Source of the DNA: Cloeon dipterum
Taxonomy: Eukaryota; Arthropoda; Insecta; Ephemeroptera; Baetidae
Assembly: GCF_949628265.1 (NCBI RefSeq)
Contig: NC_088790.1
Span: 30,570,545-30,634,544, forward strand
Direction of reading: 5' to 3'
DNA length: 64,000 bases
The position numbers and the translations under genes are program-made. Positions within the stretch are counted from its first letter, which is position 1. Each line of letters begins with the position of its first letter. Below the pieces are notes generated by a model. The model did not search any database. It was not told the DNA's origin and saw nothing but the letters and a program-made list of their open reading frames with translations. This document shows, piece after piece, positions 15,001-29,661 of this stretch.

Positions 15001-18000
15001 GCGTGTGTGTGTATTCTGTTAATTCAGAAATGCGTGCGTTAAGGGCTCATCCGCGCCGTGAATTATTTCGCGCAATGCTTTCGAGCGGTCTCGAGTGCGT
15101 CTTTACACTCGAATTTGCCGTGTCGGGCGGTCTGCATAATGAGCGAGGGGGAGAGAGAGAGAGAGTAAGAGAGATTGGCTCGAACTTTTCCGGGGAGATG
15201 GCCGGCCGCCCTCTAAATATTCGTCTATGCCGGGAATTTTCATTACCACACGCGCACACAAGCGTCCGGGCTTTTCTCAACTCGTTTCAAACTTGCGTTT
15301 TTGGCGGTAGAACGGGGATTACGCGTGTTCGGAAGGGTTGCATGGTGCGGGGGGTGAGCGTTAAGTAACATTATGATTTGCTAAGTTTGCAAAATGTTGA
15401 AGCTGTAGAGTTCAAGATGTGCTTTTGCCAAAGGTCAAAGTTTAAAACCATGCACGCAGACGCCACTGCGGTGTTCATAGGGAATAAAATGGGAATTTTG
15501 GTGAGTTTTTGGCAGCGGGGGCAGATTCGGGCGACGCGCAGATAAAAAAATGGCGCGAAAAAATTGCCACGAGAAACTGCGCGAAAAGAAGCAAGTTTTG
15601 GTCAATATTGTGACATAATTTGCACTAATTGTGTCTTTTGGATCGTAAAAACAAACTCTTGACACTCGTACGGCAATCCAAAGAGAGCTTTTTCTTTCCC
15701 ACATTCAGACGCCATCTTGCATCTGCGCCGTGCGAACCAATTTTATCGCACATCTGGCCCCCGTTTAATAAAATTTCATTTACAAATAAGGTTCTAATTT
15801 ATTTTTTTAAATTATAGAATTAATGTCTTTATTGGAATAATTTTGTTTTAATTTTAAGAATTATTTTATATTCTTTTATGTAATGTATTTATATTTTTAC
15901 TGGGCGCTAATGTGATTCCAGAACACATCAAAGATGCGATAATTCCCATTCCTATCAATAACTTCTGAATTATTATTACCACAATTTAACTTGTCCTGTT
16001 TGAATGATCCAAGCAATTCTATTTCTGGAACAAGCGGAGCAAATATTTGCGCCAACTTTAGAGTTGAAACATCTCTGTTTGCAATATCAATAAAAACAAT
16101 GGAAACAATACATATTTTCTCTGTAAATGTCGGCAAACATGCACCATCAGCGTGTTTGCGAGGAACATGGTTGGAATGAGTAGAATAAAAATTGCCTTTT
16201 TCAATGCTTCCAAACAGAATGCTTTGTTTGCTCTTGTCATTGCCACAGTCATGACGTTGTTGAAAAAATTAAACGTCGCTGGTGTAATTTATTCAAATGG
16301 TTTTTCGAGCCTTATTTGAATGTAAACGACTCTTTTTCCAACAAGGATCAGATAAAATTCGCAAAAACAATCGAAAAATGGATGAAATAATATTACATTA
16401 TCTTTAACATATTAAGTATAAAACTCATTAGTTCAACAGAAACCACTTAAAATTATTCAAATTGAACACTATTTTAATTTAACTATGGTGAAGAATTGAA
16501 ATGTAAATTATTTTACAAAAATGATTGATTTAAATAAAAAATGCGATGCAGTGGTAAAAGGCGGTTTTTTTTCAATGTTCTCCAGTTTCAAGCAGGCATA
16601 GAACTCAGGAGTTGGCGCATATATTTGTTCCGCTTGTTCCAGAAATAGAATTGCTTTGGAAGTTTGGAGCATTCAAATAGTAAAAGTTAAATAATCTTGA
16701 AAACAGGTAAGGAACGTAACGTGTAATTAGTATTCTTATAAAGTTAGATATAAGCGTCCCGAATAATTTAAATACATTACAGAAGTTAATGAAAGATTTA
16801 ATTACTAATAAAAGTTTAAAAATAAATAATTAATGCGATCAAAACATTTTAATGTGATAATTTTATCAAAAATGGAAAAAATTCATTTCTTGCGAAAGAA
16901 ATTGGTAAAAACCAGTGGTGAATCAAATGCAACGCTGTAAATAATCTAGTTTACTAACAAGACGTATTTCGATCAATAATATTTCGATATTTTGCGCAAG
17001 AAAAGTAGCTTGTTCAGCAGAGCTTCGGACAACAAACATCCTTCATGGAGGATGCGCCAATAAATCATGCATTTGGTAGCCGCTGGCGCCGACGGCATCG
17101 GCAAATCGAGAGGGTGCAGCTGGGGAGAGGGTGCAGTGGCTGGCTGCTACTCGCGCGGCGCACATGAAGCTGCGTTCGCGTTCGCACGCACCCGAATAGC
17201 GAGCAGAGAGAGAGAGAGAGAGAGAGAGACAGCAGAGAGGCCGCCGCCGCTTTCGCTGCTCGCTTTCTCTCGGTGCTGCACTGAGGGGGGTGGATAAATA
17301 TGGTGGTGCGGTGGGTGCCTCCCTACCCTACCCTACCCTACTCTATCGATTATTGTTGGCTCGGAATAAAAGACTCGCTGTGTGCACCCTCACTCACTCA
17401 CTCACTCACCCGCTCGCTCTCTCCCGCCGAAAACGAAAGGTGCAAGCGGTGGTCCATCCTCATCCAAATCCTCTCTCTTCTCTGTTTCGTTTTTTGTGTC
17501 CCCGCCATTGTTGAAAAATAGCAATAAGGGTGGTTTGTTTTTATCAAGACGAAATTCGAATTATTTCTGAAAAAAACCAGTCCGTTAAATAAATTATGGT
17601 TTTTATTTTTCCTGGTCCGATGGTTGGCTGTGTTTCCGACTCGGCGTCGATCCAGGGGTGCATGTTGCACATTATCCACCGCCCTTTGGCGCAGGCCGAC
17701 ACATCCGCATCGAGCTAATCAAGGGGAATTAACTCCGCGGAGCGTGGGTGACGCCGCGCACCCCCCGGAAGAGCAGTCGCATTGTGTTGTAATCGCGCGC
17801 GTTCTTACAAACTCATTACTTTGAACTTGCTGGCAATAACAATCAAATTGTTCCTTTCTCCTGATCACAGAGAGCGTAAAGATGAGCCAGAACCACATTA
17901 GAGTCTTTGAATAAAAAGACGCTCAGTACGAAATCCTGAAATTAAATATTCCAACACCAACAGGAATGTTTTTAAAATAGCATTTTTTATGCTGCCAATC

Positions 18001-21000
18001 GGCTAAAGCGTAAAAACCCGTTATTTTCGCGATTTTTGGTTTAAAATGACCAATCAGAGAAGGGACTGGTCAGATCGAGACTGCAGCGCCACAGCGAAAG
18101 TCAGCACAACCAGGCTTGTCTCTTGACTCGATTCCGCAGGCTGTCGCTGAGGCGCTGCTGTCTCGATCTGGCCAATCAGAGCAATCCACTCTCTTCCCTG
18201 ATTGGTCGCCGGAATTTTTGTGGTATTTTTCGCAAAGTTCAGACCGAAAACCGCTAAAAATTGATTTTCGGCTTGTGCTAAATTGTCGTCAAGCTTAAAA
18301 TTGACCTATTTCTACCCTCAGAAAAATATTAGCAATGTTCTAGTGCAACTAAAAAATTCAAATTCGTTAAAAATCTTAATTTCAACCCCTATTTTCCCAT
18401 TCTTCTCAAATTTAAATATTCAATTTTTATATTCACAAATTATTTTGCGAGTAAAATCCAAAATATTTCTGAGAAGTGAGCGAGGAATGGGTTGCTCTTT
18501 AAACAGACATGCCAGTATTAATATTATTTCAACCCTTCTACACGTGAAGGCAGGTTGAAATAGCTCCAGGCCTTTTTTGTGTGTTTGTGTAATGCTTATT
18601 TAGCGTGCAAAGGTGACGTCATTGGCTGATTTCGCCTAGAGCCATCATATTTAATTAGAAATTACAGATTAATCTCCATCTTTCCCGTCTTTAAAGCCTT
18701 TAAGACCAATTATACAGCTAATTACAATTAAAAGGCAATTTAGTAATAATTAAAATAATGTAACGGGATTGTGCGTGTCTTAATTGTTTTTCCTCTGAAT
18801 GAGGTAAATAAAAAGGTTTGGTTAATGGCTTTGCGGTCACGTTTGCGGTTTTAAAAAACCACAAAAAGCTCTCGTATTGCGTGCAGCATAAATTGATTCA
18901 ACATTTGATTTTCCGGGCGAGTCGCCGTCGCCCGCCCGACAAAACAGTTTTCCCATCATCTTTCCACCTTGCACCATTTATCAACGTCGGCCGACAGTAT
19001 CACTTTTGCGGCTGCGAAGCTGTCAACTCGAATGTTCGTTCATTGAGCTGCAATTTGGCGCGTGCCACGTCTGTGATGCGTGCGCGGTCACCACTTCGCC
19101 TCCTTTTGTCCTTTTCTCGTCTCGAAATCTTTTTATATGGCCATCCGATTTTATTTCTCCCCGTAGAAAACAACAAAACACTAGAGTTGCGAAGCTGTCC
19201 CCGTGGACCGTAAAATTTATTTCTGAGTGCAGACCGAAAGGGCGGGGGCTAATTTTATATGTATTGTTTTCGGCTGTCTTCTTCATAAAATTTGAAAACT
19301 CTGATTTGCAAGATCCCTTCCGCATCGCTGGCAATAAGAAAGGATTTCGCTTGGCTAAGCTGGCTGGCAGCGAGCTGATTAAACATTATTAGCATGCGGC
19401 CCGGGCCTCACTCGAGAGAGCACAGTTTCGCTTTCAATTTTTTGCCCGGAAGAATGCGTCCTTTGATCAATCGTCTACACAACGAGATAAAAAGAAATCT
19501 CTCAGTGGATATGGCACTAATTTTGTAATTCGTCAAGCAAACTCGGTCGCGCGCGATTCTTGAAAAATTATTCAGCCTTTGAGCAAGCAGGTTGAATGAA
19601 TTGTAAACAATACAAATGCCAATCTTATCACGTCCTGAGTTGACAAAACACAATGTAGCGGTTTCCTAATTAAGGACAGTCAGTTTAAGGGATGGAATTT
19701 AAATAATAAACATTCCAGCAGTCGTTTTTAATGCGTTTGTTCCATCAAATCTTGTTAAATCAAGTCGAAAAAAGCAAAATCTATAAATAAATATATTTAA
19801 GAAATAAAATAACTTTAAGTTTCAAAAACGCAAGACATAAATCAGACACAGGTTTTGAAAATTTTGTAAATTTATCTTACGCATATTCACGTTTAATTTC
19901 ACTAGTTTCAAGTCCTCTGAAAGTAAAAAAACGAATCCAATCATAATATTAGTAATTTTCATGAATTTAAAGCCAAATTAGATTATTTTAAACGCTAAAA
20001 AAATGTTTTTTGCAGATTTACACGATCTCCAAGACGGTTTTAAATTGTTTCTAATTGAACAATTCGTGCTCACTTGACGGTTCTGTGACGTTTGAAAGGT
20101 CAGAAAACATTTTCACCGGTCTAAAATTAAATTTCTAAATTGACAAAATAAGGAAAATTGTTCTCTAATCATGATGAATAATTCCAGGCCTTCCAGGGTT
20201 GCAAAAAACCTTCAACATTCAACAAGAAAACAAATTTTCAGTTCAAAGGTTGATCGGCTTTGAACTGGAAAACCGCAAACGTTTCGACCTTTTGCACTTT
20301 CAGAAAAAATTGGTTACAAACACAATTCCAAACGTCTAAAAACTAAAAACCCGTGCAATCTCACGTGGAATAATTACTCTTATTGATTTATTTATTTATT
20401 TATTTCGAAATTGTTAACTTCCTTCAATTCTAAAAACATTTTTCTTTACGAAAATATTTGACCTGCACCGTCTCTCAAGGAGAAATAAACGATAAAACAA
20501 TTTCCTAGCCACTGGATTAGACTTTTGAGCTGTGTTTACTCAGTTTTAGTATCGCTTCACACCTGCGTCAGCGAGGAAAATCGATGGTTCATGCTTGAGG
20601 ACACGCACTAATGAAACGAATTCACAAATAAAAACATCGTGTGACTCATTCTCGAGAGCGGGGGAGCAGGAGCAACGGCTGTTTATTATAATTACATACA
20701 CCGTGTGTCCAGGGGTGCACACCCTCTTCGGGTGAAACACGAGCCAATCAGTCAATGTGTCTTTCGGTCAGTCAAATATTTATTTATTAGAGCATCAGCT
20801 TTAAAAAAAAAAATGTTTTTATCCTGTTTATTTTCCTGCTCGTTCGTCGCCTATAATGAGATTGAGAGGAAGGAGATAATTAGAGAAGAGAACGGCCGCA
20901 CAAGGGCAATTCCATTTTTTTGCACGGAGGGATGGCGAATTTTTCATCTTAAATTACATTCCATATGGTGAATGGGGAAGAAAAAATAATTCCTGTTCCT

Positions 21001-22560
21001 CAAAATCCTAGTCTTTCATGAAACCGACCTAAATATTCTATTAAAGGTTGTATTTAAACGGGTTTTTTTACCGATTTCTTGCGCAAAAAAATCATTTATT
21101 CCATTTTCCCAGTTGAAAATCTAAAATTTGCGGTTGGAATGATCAAAATTTCCTCTACTGTGCAGATTTTTTCTTTTAAATTGCCATTTTGCTGCCTCAA
21201 TTTCTCCAAAAATTTATCTCTGACGATTTTTCAAGTCGAGGTCATGAGAAATTAATTAGAAATAAATTATTGCCTGCAAGAAACTGGCTCCAATTGAGCC
21301 AAAAATGCTTTTTTGTTTTTTAAATAAAATCCGGGGTTTATTTTAAACCGGAAGGTATTTTAAAATTATATATGCAATAAATTAATAAATTTAATTTAAT
21401 TGACCAGTTGCATAAACCCTTTGTTTTTGAAGCCGCCAACAGATGGCGCAACCACAGACTTTCTTAAAAAATTTTGTTTTAAGCGGTTTTAAGGCATTTC
21501 CGCTGCGATTTCAGACTCAATCTAGCTATTTTGCTTTTTTTAATTCATTTGCTAATTTTTGACGTGCTGAAAACCAAAATCGGTTCAGCCATTCGCCGTT
21601 GAAACGTTGGAAAAGATTTTTTATTTCAAAAAATAGTTTTTCACGATTCTACGGCGATTGGCTGAACCGATTTTGGTTTTCAGCACGTCAAAAATTAGCA
21701 AATTAATTGAAGAATGCACAGTAGCTAGATTGAGTCTGAAATCGCAGCGGAAGTGCCTTAAAAGCGAAAGTCTACGGTGGCGCCATCTGTTGGCGGCTTC
21801 GGACACTTAGGGTTTATGCAACTGGTGAATTTATTCCTTAGAAAAAAAATCCGGACGCTATATTTTTATTAAAATTTTGAGATTGCGTTAAATTTTCCTG
21901 CGGTGCTGAATTCCCCATTTTTGTGCAAATAAATACTCTCTTGAAACGTGCTCTAAAAAGTTTGTTGCACCGAGTAAATAAAGAGTCGAGAACACGGTGT
22001 TGCGGGATGAGTTACCAATCCAATTAAAAACTTCGGATGGCCACGTCCAGTGTGGTCTTGGGGATAAAAAAAAAAGTAAATAAATTATCCTTTTCGTTCA
22101 ATCAAGACTAGCCACTAGCCAGCGAGTGTCCCGAGACTCCCGAGAGTGAATCACGTCGTCTGCACGACGCACTACTTGTCCTCTCGGGAGACAAGAGCCG
22201 ACAAATTGCCGTAGAGGTCAATGTTGAGCGGTCAACATCGTGGAATGCGTCAAAATTCAGTTTAATTTATATAAAAATTATTAATTTTTTTTAAATTTTT
22301 AGGGCGGATTTGGGGCTGAGCCGGCTTAATAATAATTGACAGGCGTCAGATCGATAACAAGCGCAATCCTCCCTTAAACCTGACCACATTATTCCCAACC
22401 CCCTGGATTAGGGGTGACAAATGCTGAAATTTTGGCCTCGGCGGTGTTATTTTGGCGTTTAATTCGAGTGGCGGGTGCACGCCTGCTCGTGGCCGCAAAT
22501 TATTTCGGCCGATTGCTACTCACCAACGCCGTATTTCTTGTTCTTCGTGGGCACCCACAT
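69..22560 (-). CDS. DOCK-family guanine-nucleotide exchange factor, two N-terminal exons (partial)
   Basis: Coding exons 22524-22560 and 69-152; the rest of the gene is off the left edge. Exon 1 reads MWVPTKNKKYGV and ends in phase 1 at a GTGAGT donor. Exon 2 follows a TTTCAG acceptor, restores the phase with an Ala codon, and reads AVYNWEGDTRYALPLEIGD and on to ILEECEG before a GTCAGG donor. The joined sequence is the start of the N-terminal SH3 domain of DOCK proteins, where the usual beginning is MW-PT---YGV followed by the ALYDY-like strand and an IGDTV(Q/H)ILE stretch. The wording is closest to the DOCK3/4 (Drosophila sponge) branch as I remember it. Known role of the family: cytoplasmic activators of Rac/Rap GTPases with ELMO partners in cell migration and adhesion. 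The SH3 domain mediates ELMO binding and autoinhibition. The two-exon join is inferred, but phase and family sequence agree exactly. The intron is about 22.4 kb. Confidence 0.85.
1150..1520 (+). repeat. Dispersed repeat R1, copy 1
   Basis: This roughly 370 bp GC-biased segment has a clear relative at 27240-27600 in the same orientation and a partial relative in inverse orientation at 25720-25930. Shared landmarks are a GCGAGTCTGA stretch, CCCATAG-AGCCGAG, a segment around ACGGGG-CC-ATGGGCC, then GTACCAATCGATGCCCCTTGG and a tail rich in TTTTTCGAATTTT. No terminal repeats or coding capacity were recognised, so I can only call it a short interspersed repeat. Confidence 0.7.
2655..3120. mobile_element. 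Foldback MITE, family A, with NRF1/CRE-like arms
   Basis: A near-perfect palindrome. The left arm, from about 2668 (CCAATCGATTCCTGA then GGTCGAAATAGGTGG), pairs with the right arm ending at about 3050 (CCACCTATTTCGACC then CTCAGG). The arms are about 150 bp and meet near 2860. Each arm carries TGCGCATGCG next to GTGACGTCA/TGACGTCA. Weaker outer similarity (AACCACATTTTT) extends to about 2640 and 3120. Such structures are non-autonomous DNA transposons (MITE/foldback). No transposase is present. A related end (CGACCCTCAGGAATCGATTGG) occurs at 11230-11252. Confidence 0.8.
3200..3760. other. CpG-rich block in the DOCK intron
   Basis: This stretch is rich in GC and CpG compared with its flanks (clusters such as CCGCCGCTGCCGCGGG and GGCGGCAGCAGCAGC) and holds CAGCTG E-boxes. 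The open frames here are short and unlike any protein I know. It may be a regulatory island or an alternative promoter in the large intron; this is an inference from composition only. Confidence 0.3.
3904..4192. repeat. Direct duplication around NRF1-like sites
   Basis: A sequence of about 50 bp containing GATCTGTGTTGGTTCCCGCC, CAGAAATCAAT and ATGGCGTCGAAAT occurs at 3910-3955 and again at 4143-4190. Between the copies lie several CATGCGCAGT / TGCGCATGCGTGA sites in both orientations. This could be a small composite element or the two ends of one. Confidence 0.6.
5835..6075 (+). repeat. Dispersed repeat R3, copy 1
   Basis: About 230 bp matching 21065-21275 in the same orientation: TTATTCCATTTTCCC, then CAAAATTTCCTCTACTGTG-AGATTTTTTC, and GACGATTTTTCAAGTCGAGGTCA. 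It is AT-rich and non-coding, and no terminal repeats were recognised. Confidence 0.65.
6784..6812. repeat. GA-rich simple repeat
   Basis: (GA)n tract interrupted by GC steps, inside a CpG-richer block (about 6590-7240) of the DOCK intron. Similar tracts occur at 15146-15174 and 17201-17232. GA repeats are binding sites of GAGA-type factors in insects; function here is not shown. Confidence 0.6.
10085..10500. other. CpG-rich block in the DOCK intron
   Basis: A run of CpG-dense sequence (for example GGCGGCGTTTCGGCGGC and GCGCCGCGGCGCGCGGGGCC) between AT-rich flanks. No convincing coding exon. A possible regulatory island, judged by composition only. Confidence 0.3.
11040..11252. mobile_element. 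Foldback element related to family A
   Basis: It contains inverted GCGCATGCGTCA / TGACGCATGCGC segments about 80 bp apart. It ends with the same terminus (ATTCGACCCTCAGG, AATCGATTGG) as the right end of the element at 2655-3120. The left end is eroded. Treated as a diverged, partly deleted relative. Confidence 0.55.
12110..12531. mobile_element. Palindromic MITE family R4, copy 1
   Basis: It begins ATCTCGGGTTTTAGCCATCA and GAATTGCAAAAACTGC, followed by GACTCGTCTCAACCTCCCCTA. It ends with the inverse: TAGGGGAGGTCAAGACGAG, then TTTTTGCAATTCTCACAGTTAGAACTCGAGATT across the right terminus. The middle holds CCAACCCCAATTT and GGGGTTGAAGGGGATGAGGG. The terminal inverted repeats are about 85 bp and the whole element about 420 bp. 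No coding capacity. Copies also lie at 12591-13034, 36790-37095 and 39536-39980. Confidence 0.75.
12591..13034. mobile_element. Palindromic MITE family R4, copy 2
   Basis: Same structure and orientation as the element immediately to the left, with about 60 bp between them: a tandem pair. The right terminus reads CAATTCTGACAGTTAGAACT and CGAGATTTGG. Confidence 0.75.
13180..13560. other. CpG-rich block in the DOCK intron
   Basis: GC-rich sequence with many CpGs (around 13280-13500) within AT-rich surroundings. The open frames on both strands look like composition artefacts (Arg/Ala/Ser-rich). Possible regulatory island; low confidence. Confidence 0.25.
14750..15365. other. CpG- and GA-rich block in the DOCK intron
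   Basis: CpG-dense stretch with a GAGAGAGAGAGAG tract at about 15150 and many CGCGC/CGTGCG words. No exon could be supported. Possible regulatory island. Confidence 0.25.
15516..15763 (+). mobile_element. MITE2 (GGGGCCAGAT...ATCTGGCCCC), copy 1
   Basis: Roughly 250 bp element with short inverted ends (GGGGCCAGAT / ATCTGGCCCC). The body is shared with copies at 35339, 36345, 50966 (inverse), 52963 and 63646. Constant landmarks are GCGACGCGCAGA, AAGCAAGTTTTGGTCAATATT, TCTTTTGGATCGTAAAAACAA, GACACTCGTACGGCAATCCAA and AGACGCCATCTTGCATCTGC. This copy lies in the DOCK intron and is slightly diverged at its left end. Confidence 0.8.
15897..16250 (-). pseudogene. Unrecognised ORF remnant with a conserved peptide
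   Basis: An open frame on the minus strand of about 110 codons ends at 15897. It contains the peptide AQIFAPLVPEIELLGSFKQD. A second segment at about 16605-16680 on the plus strand encodes AHIFVPLVPEIELLWKFGAF. That the same peptide survives in two inverted, diverged copies suggests both derive from something once coding, possibly a mobile element or a gene fragment. No family was recognised and no flanking exons could be attached. It may equally be a non-coding repeat with a fortuitous frame. Confidence 0.25.
17040..17500. other. CpG/GA-rich block with simple repeats in the DOCK intron
   Basis: It contains a long (GA)n tract (about 17201-17232), a CCCTA tandem run (17323-17343) and CACT repeats (17390-17410), inside CpG-rich sequence. 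No coding exon supported. It could be a regulatory island. Confidence 0.3.
18005..18320. mobile_element. Foldback MITE with CCAAT-bearing arms
   Basis: Inverted arms: GACCAATCAGAGAAGG through CAGATCGAGAC and CAGCGCC (18048-18100) pair with GGCGCTGCTGTCTCGATCTGG to CCCTGATTGGTCGCC (18150-18215). The right end reads CCTATTTCTACCCTCAG, similar to the CCTATTTCGACCCTCAGG end of foldback family A. No coding capacity. Confidence 0.6.
21065..21275 (+). repeat. Dispersed repeat R3, copy 2
   Basis: Matches 5835-6075 (CTCTACTGTGCAGATTTTTT and GACGATTTTTCAAGTCGAGG). AT-rich and non-coding. Confidence 0.65.
21400..21827. mobile_element. Foldback MITE1 (CCAGTTGCATAAACCCT family), copy 1
   Basis: A palindromic element of about 425 bp. 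It starts TTGACCAGTTGCATAAACCC and ends GGGTTTATGCAACTGG. The long arms contain GCCGCCAACAGATGGCG, CGCTGCGATTTCAGACTCAA and CGTGCTGAAAACCAAAATCGG. They meet around an AAAGATTTTTTATTTCAAAA centre. Further copies lie at 49696-50102, 52015-52426, 61326-61602 (partial) and 62695-63106. No coding capacity. Confidence 0.85.
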
Positions 22561-22860
22561 GTCAGCCGATGCTTCTTAATCCAATTGGCACGCACATTAC
22601 ACACGTTTAATTCTTAATGCAGCCGCAAATCACTGATTGACATCGCGCGACTTGGACCAGCCCGACCTGCCAGCCCGGACTTTGTATTTTCACTCGTCGC
22701 CGATTCCCACACAATGCAATGCTCACCCAGCAGCCAGCAGCGCCGGCGATTCATTGACGTTTTTCGCCTCCGCCGCCGCTCAACAGAGAGCACCACCGAC
22801 GGGAACCTCCAATCGGAATGGATATACATAGTTTCCCGCGTTTCATTCTAGATGGAATTC
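22561..22860 (-). promoter_or_regulatory. Probable 5' UTR / upstream region of the DOCK gene
   Basis: The 300 bp upstream of the DOCK start codon (minus strand) are markedly richer in GC and CpG than the surroundings and contain no in-frame ATG competitor I could support. Together with 22100-22520 they form one of the few CpG-rich blocks next to a coding start, as expected for a promoter or 5' UTR. No TATA box or transcription start can be fixed. Confidence 0.35.
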
Positions 22861-24534
22861 CACATTCCGCCTACTGCAAATAAATAGTATTTTTTTCCTC
22901 AGATTTTTTGTAACGTAATTAAAAAAATATTATTAACTTATCTAATTAATTTTTTGATTAAAAGTTTTATAAATTATTGTACTTGATATTTAAAAAGATA
23001 TTATTTGTTTTAAATTATATTTATGCTTTTTTATTTAATTCTAATAAATTTAAATTTATTTCAAAATTTAAACATAAACATTTAAATTAAACGAATAAGG
23101 GTTATTATTCCTTAACCATTCCATATTCAAAAGTAATGTTTGTCTCAACTGTGTCTTATTATCTTTGTCCAATGTTTAATAGCAAAAACTCTATTTGAAA
23201 TATTTCAAAAATTAGATCACGTTCAGAGGGAACGAAATTAGGCGAAATAAAGATTTTTTATTTCAAGAAATTTGACTTTTCTTTGGCGCTGAATTTATTT
23301 ACTGCGCTTGTAGAGATACAAATTGTGTCTAAATTTCACAAACAATTAATTTATGCACTATATATTACTTGCAAATTGTCAACAAAGCCTGCATTTTTCC
23401 GGAAAACCCCAAGGAATTGCTAAAAAAGCCCTGTTATTCCTGCAATTTTGCGTATTTTTATTGAATATCAAAACTTGTCATGATGGGCGATGATCAGAAA
23501 TAAGGGTTTTGCAAAAAGGTCGGTAAAAAGCCACTGGTTTCGCACCAAGAGACCCTCATCGTAATTTTCCAAAATTCCTGAATTTTTGGCGCAAAATGTA
23601 ACCCTTTTCGGATTTAAATTTGTAAAAATGCGGAAAACCAAAAACTGATTTTTCCAGCTGTAAATTTAGCGCAAAAAACAGTGGTGCATTTTTGTACAAA
23701 GCAAATTTGGCTTACCCTAGATGAAAATTATTATCATTTTCGTAGAAAATATTTTTACGTCAATATAAAAAAGTAAGGAGCGAGTTTATTTCTATTTAGA
23801 TTTTTTCTAGTTTTCTTAACAGGTTTACGCATTATATTTCTAGATTTTAATTTTTGTAAAAATAGATTCTGATATTGTCTGATAACCCTTTTAAAATTAA
23901 CTTTAAATTTAATTCAGAAAATAAATACCAAATATAATAATTATAAACAAATCAGAAGTATAATATATTAATATGTTTCAAAAATGTTTTTCCTCGCAAA
24001 TTAAAAAAAATTAATCGCGACGAGGGAATGAGGTGAAGCGAAACAATAAAAATTATTTAATTTTTTGACAAATTTGAGAATATCTGAAATTTAACTGTTC
24101 CTTTTTCCACATTTGTTAATTTTAACATATCAACAATTAATAAGTGAGGTAATGTAAAATGAGAAAATTGCCATAAATTTAAATTTTTGATAACAATTTA
24201 TTTTTTCATCATCCTTTCGTTAAATCTAACATAAAGTGTGTGATTTATGTTCTTACACATTTTGCCACTCTTCCAAATTTAAACAAAATGGTGCATTTCA
24301 TTAAGTCGTTGAAAGGATCCACGGCAAGGTTCTCTTATTCTTGTTATTTACAGAGCTTTAAAACAAATATTGTCTACAACTGCGGATTGATGGAAATAAA
24401 AGTTTAGGTGGAACCCGGATGTGGCCATGCGCGGTCGAGAGAGAGAGTGAATGATCTAGGCAGTGGCTACTCCTGGCGAATGCACGCTGGTTAGCGAACG
24501 GAAATTAATTAATTTGTCGGCTGCTTGTCAATAA
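22861..24534. other. Intergenic AT-rich sequence
   Basis: Between the DOCK 5' end and the 3' end of the dihydrolipoyl dehydrogenase gene. Very AT-rich with long A/T runs and no supported exon or repeat family. The last part is expected to contain the 3' UTR of the dehydrogenase gene (minus strand). Confidence 0.5.
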
Positions 24535-28671
<4,137 letters not shown>

Positions 28672-29661
28672 GTTGCAAATTTTTGGGAAAATCCGTCGAA
28701 AACCCTGCAAAAGTCGGCCTTGAGGTTCGCCTGCAAGGCAAAGGACGGTCGAAAATTATTTTCGAAGTGGCTGCCAACTTAATTCCAACGTGGCTGCCAA
28801 CTGAAACATTGTTGCCCGTCGCGAATGGCGCGAACCGAATTGCTGCACGAATTTAATTCTTCTGATCTCTTGGATTTTGATGACAATGACCATCTAAAAA
28901 TAATTCATTTGATTATGTATAAAGTCAATTCAATTTTTTTTACTGGTGTGTGGGCGTGTCTCGAAGGGAGACTAGATGGCAAGCGAGAAAAATGTATTAA
29001 ATTTGATAATCAATTAATTGTTACATTAAGATTTAATCGAACTGTTTTAAAATAAATTATAATCGTAAAATTTTGTTAATCTAGGAAACTTTAAACCGAA
29101 ATTGTATCGGAATGAATTTAAATATTTTTTGCAACCGTAATTAATTTTTATAGAACGCTGTGTCGTCGTGTTGTAAAATTTGAAATCTCTCTCCAAGTTT
29201 ACCCAAAAATTAAATTAATATCATATTATTGTAAAATATATTATTTAAAGTTATTAAATTATTTTATATTGAACAAATAATTCATTAATTGAAAATAGAA
29301 GACTTTGTTTTTTTTAAATTTATTCAATTTATATTTAATTAGCATTGAAGGGGAGAGGAAGATTAAATTTTTACATCATTTCAAGGTGCTTTATCGCCTG
29401 AAAGGCGAACGAGAGGAGGTGCTAAGTGTGAAAAGCGGAAAAATTGAAAACAAATCCCACTTCGAAAATAAATTTTTCTTGCGAGAAACTTGAAATTAAT
29501 ATTTTTACCCACTGATATTTTAAATCATTTAATGTGCAAACCTAACTAAGGGAGTAGAAAACAGCAGGGTGTTATGATAATAATTGAAATCGCAATTTAA
29601 TTTCAAATGTCCACGCGTAAGTTTCGTGGACAGTCAAAAAAATTTTTATTTCTTTCCAGTT
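28672..29661. other. Intergenic region between Dld and GLE1
   Basis: The left part (28672-28830) is the 5' flank of Dld. It contains GC-richer sequence with no TATA box. The remainder is AT-rich. A plus-strand open frame at 28825-29055 has no recognisable domain or splice context and is not called. The right end should hold the 3' UTR of GLE1 (minus strand). Confidence 0.5.

Larger units (their letters stand above)
153..22523 (-). other. Giant first intron of the DOCK gene
   Basis: About 22.4 kb between the first two coding exons. It is mostly AT-rich (A/T runs, poly-T tracts) with embedded repeats and CpG-rich blocks listed separately. Many open frames occur, but none shows a recognisable domain, conserved splice context or coherent codon use. 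Long first introns of this kind often hold enhancers in animals. That is an inference here; nothing in the sequence proves it. Confidence 0.7.

Noticed and set aside
28825..29055. Plus-strand open frame next to the Dld promoter, possible divergent gene
   Set aside because: No donor site within a plausible exon, no recognisable sequence, and it runs into AT-rich low-complexity DNA.
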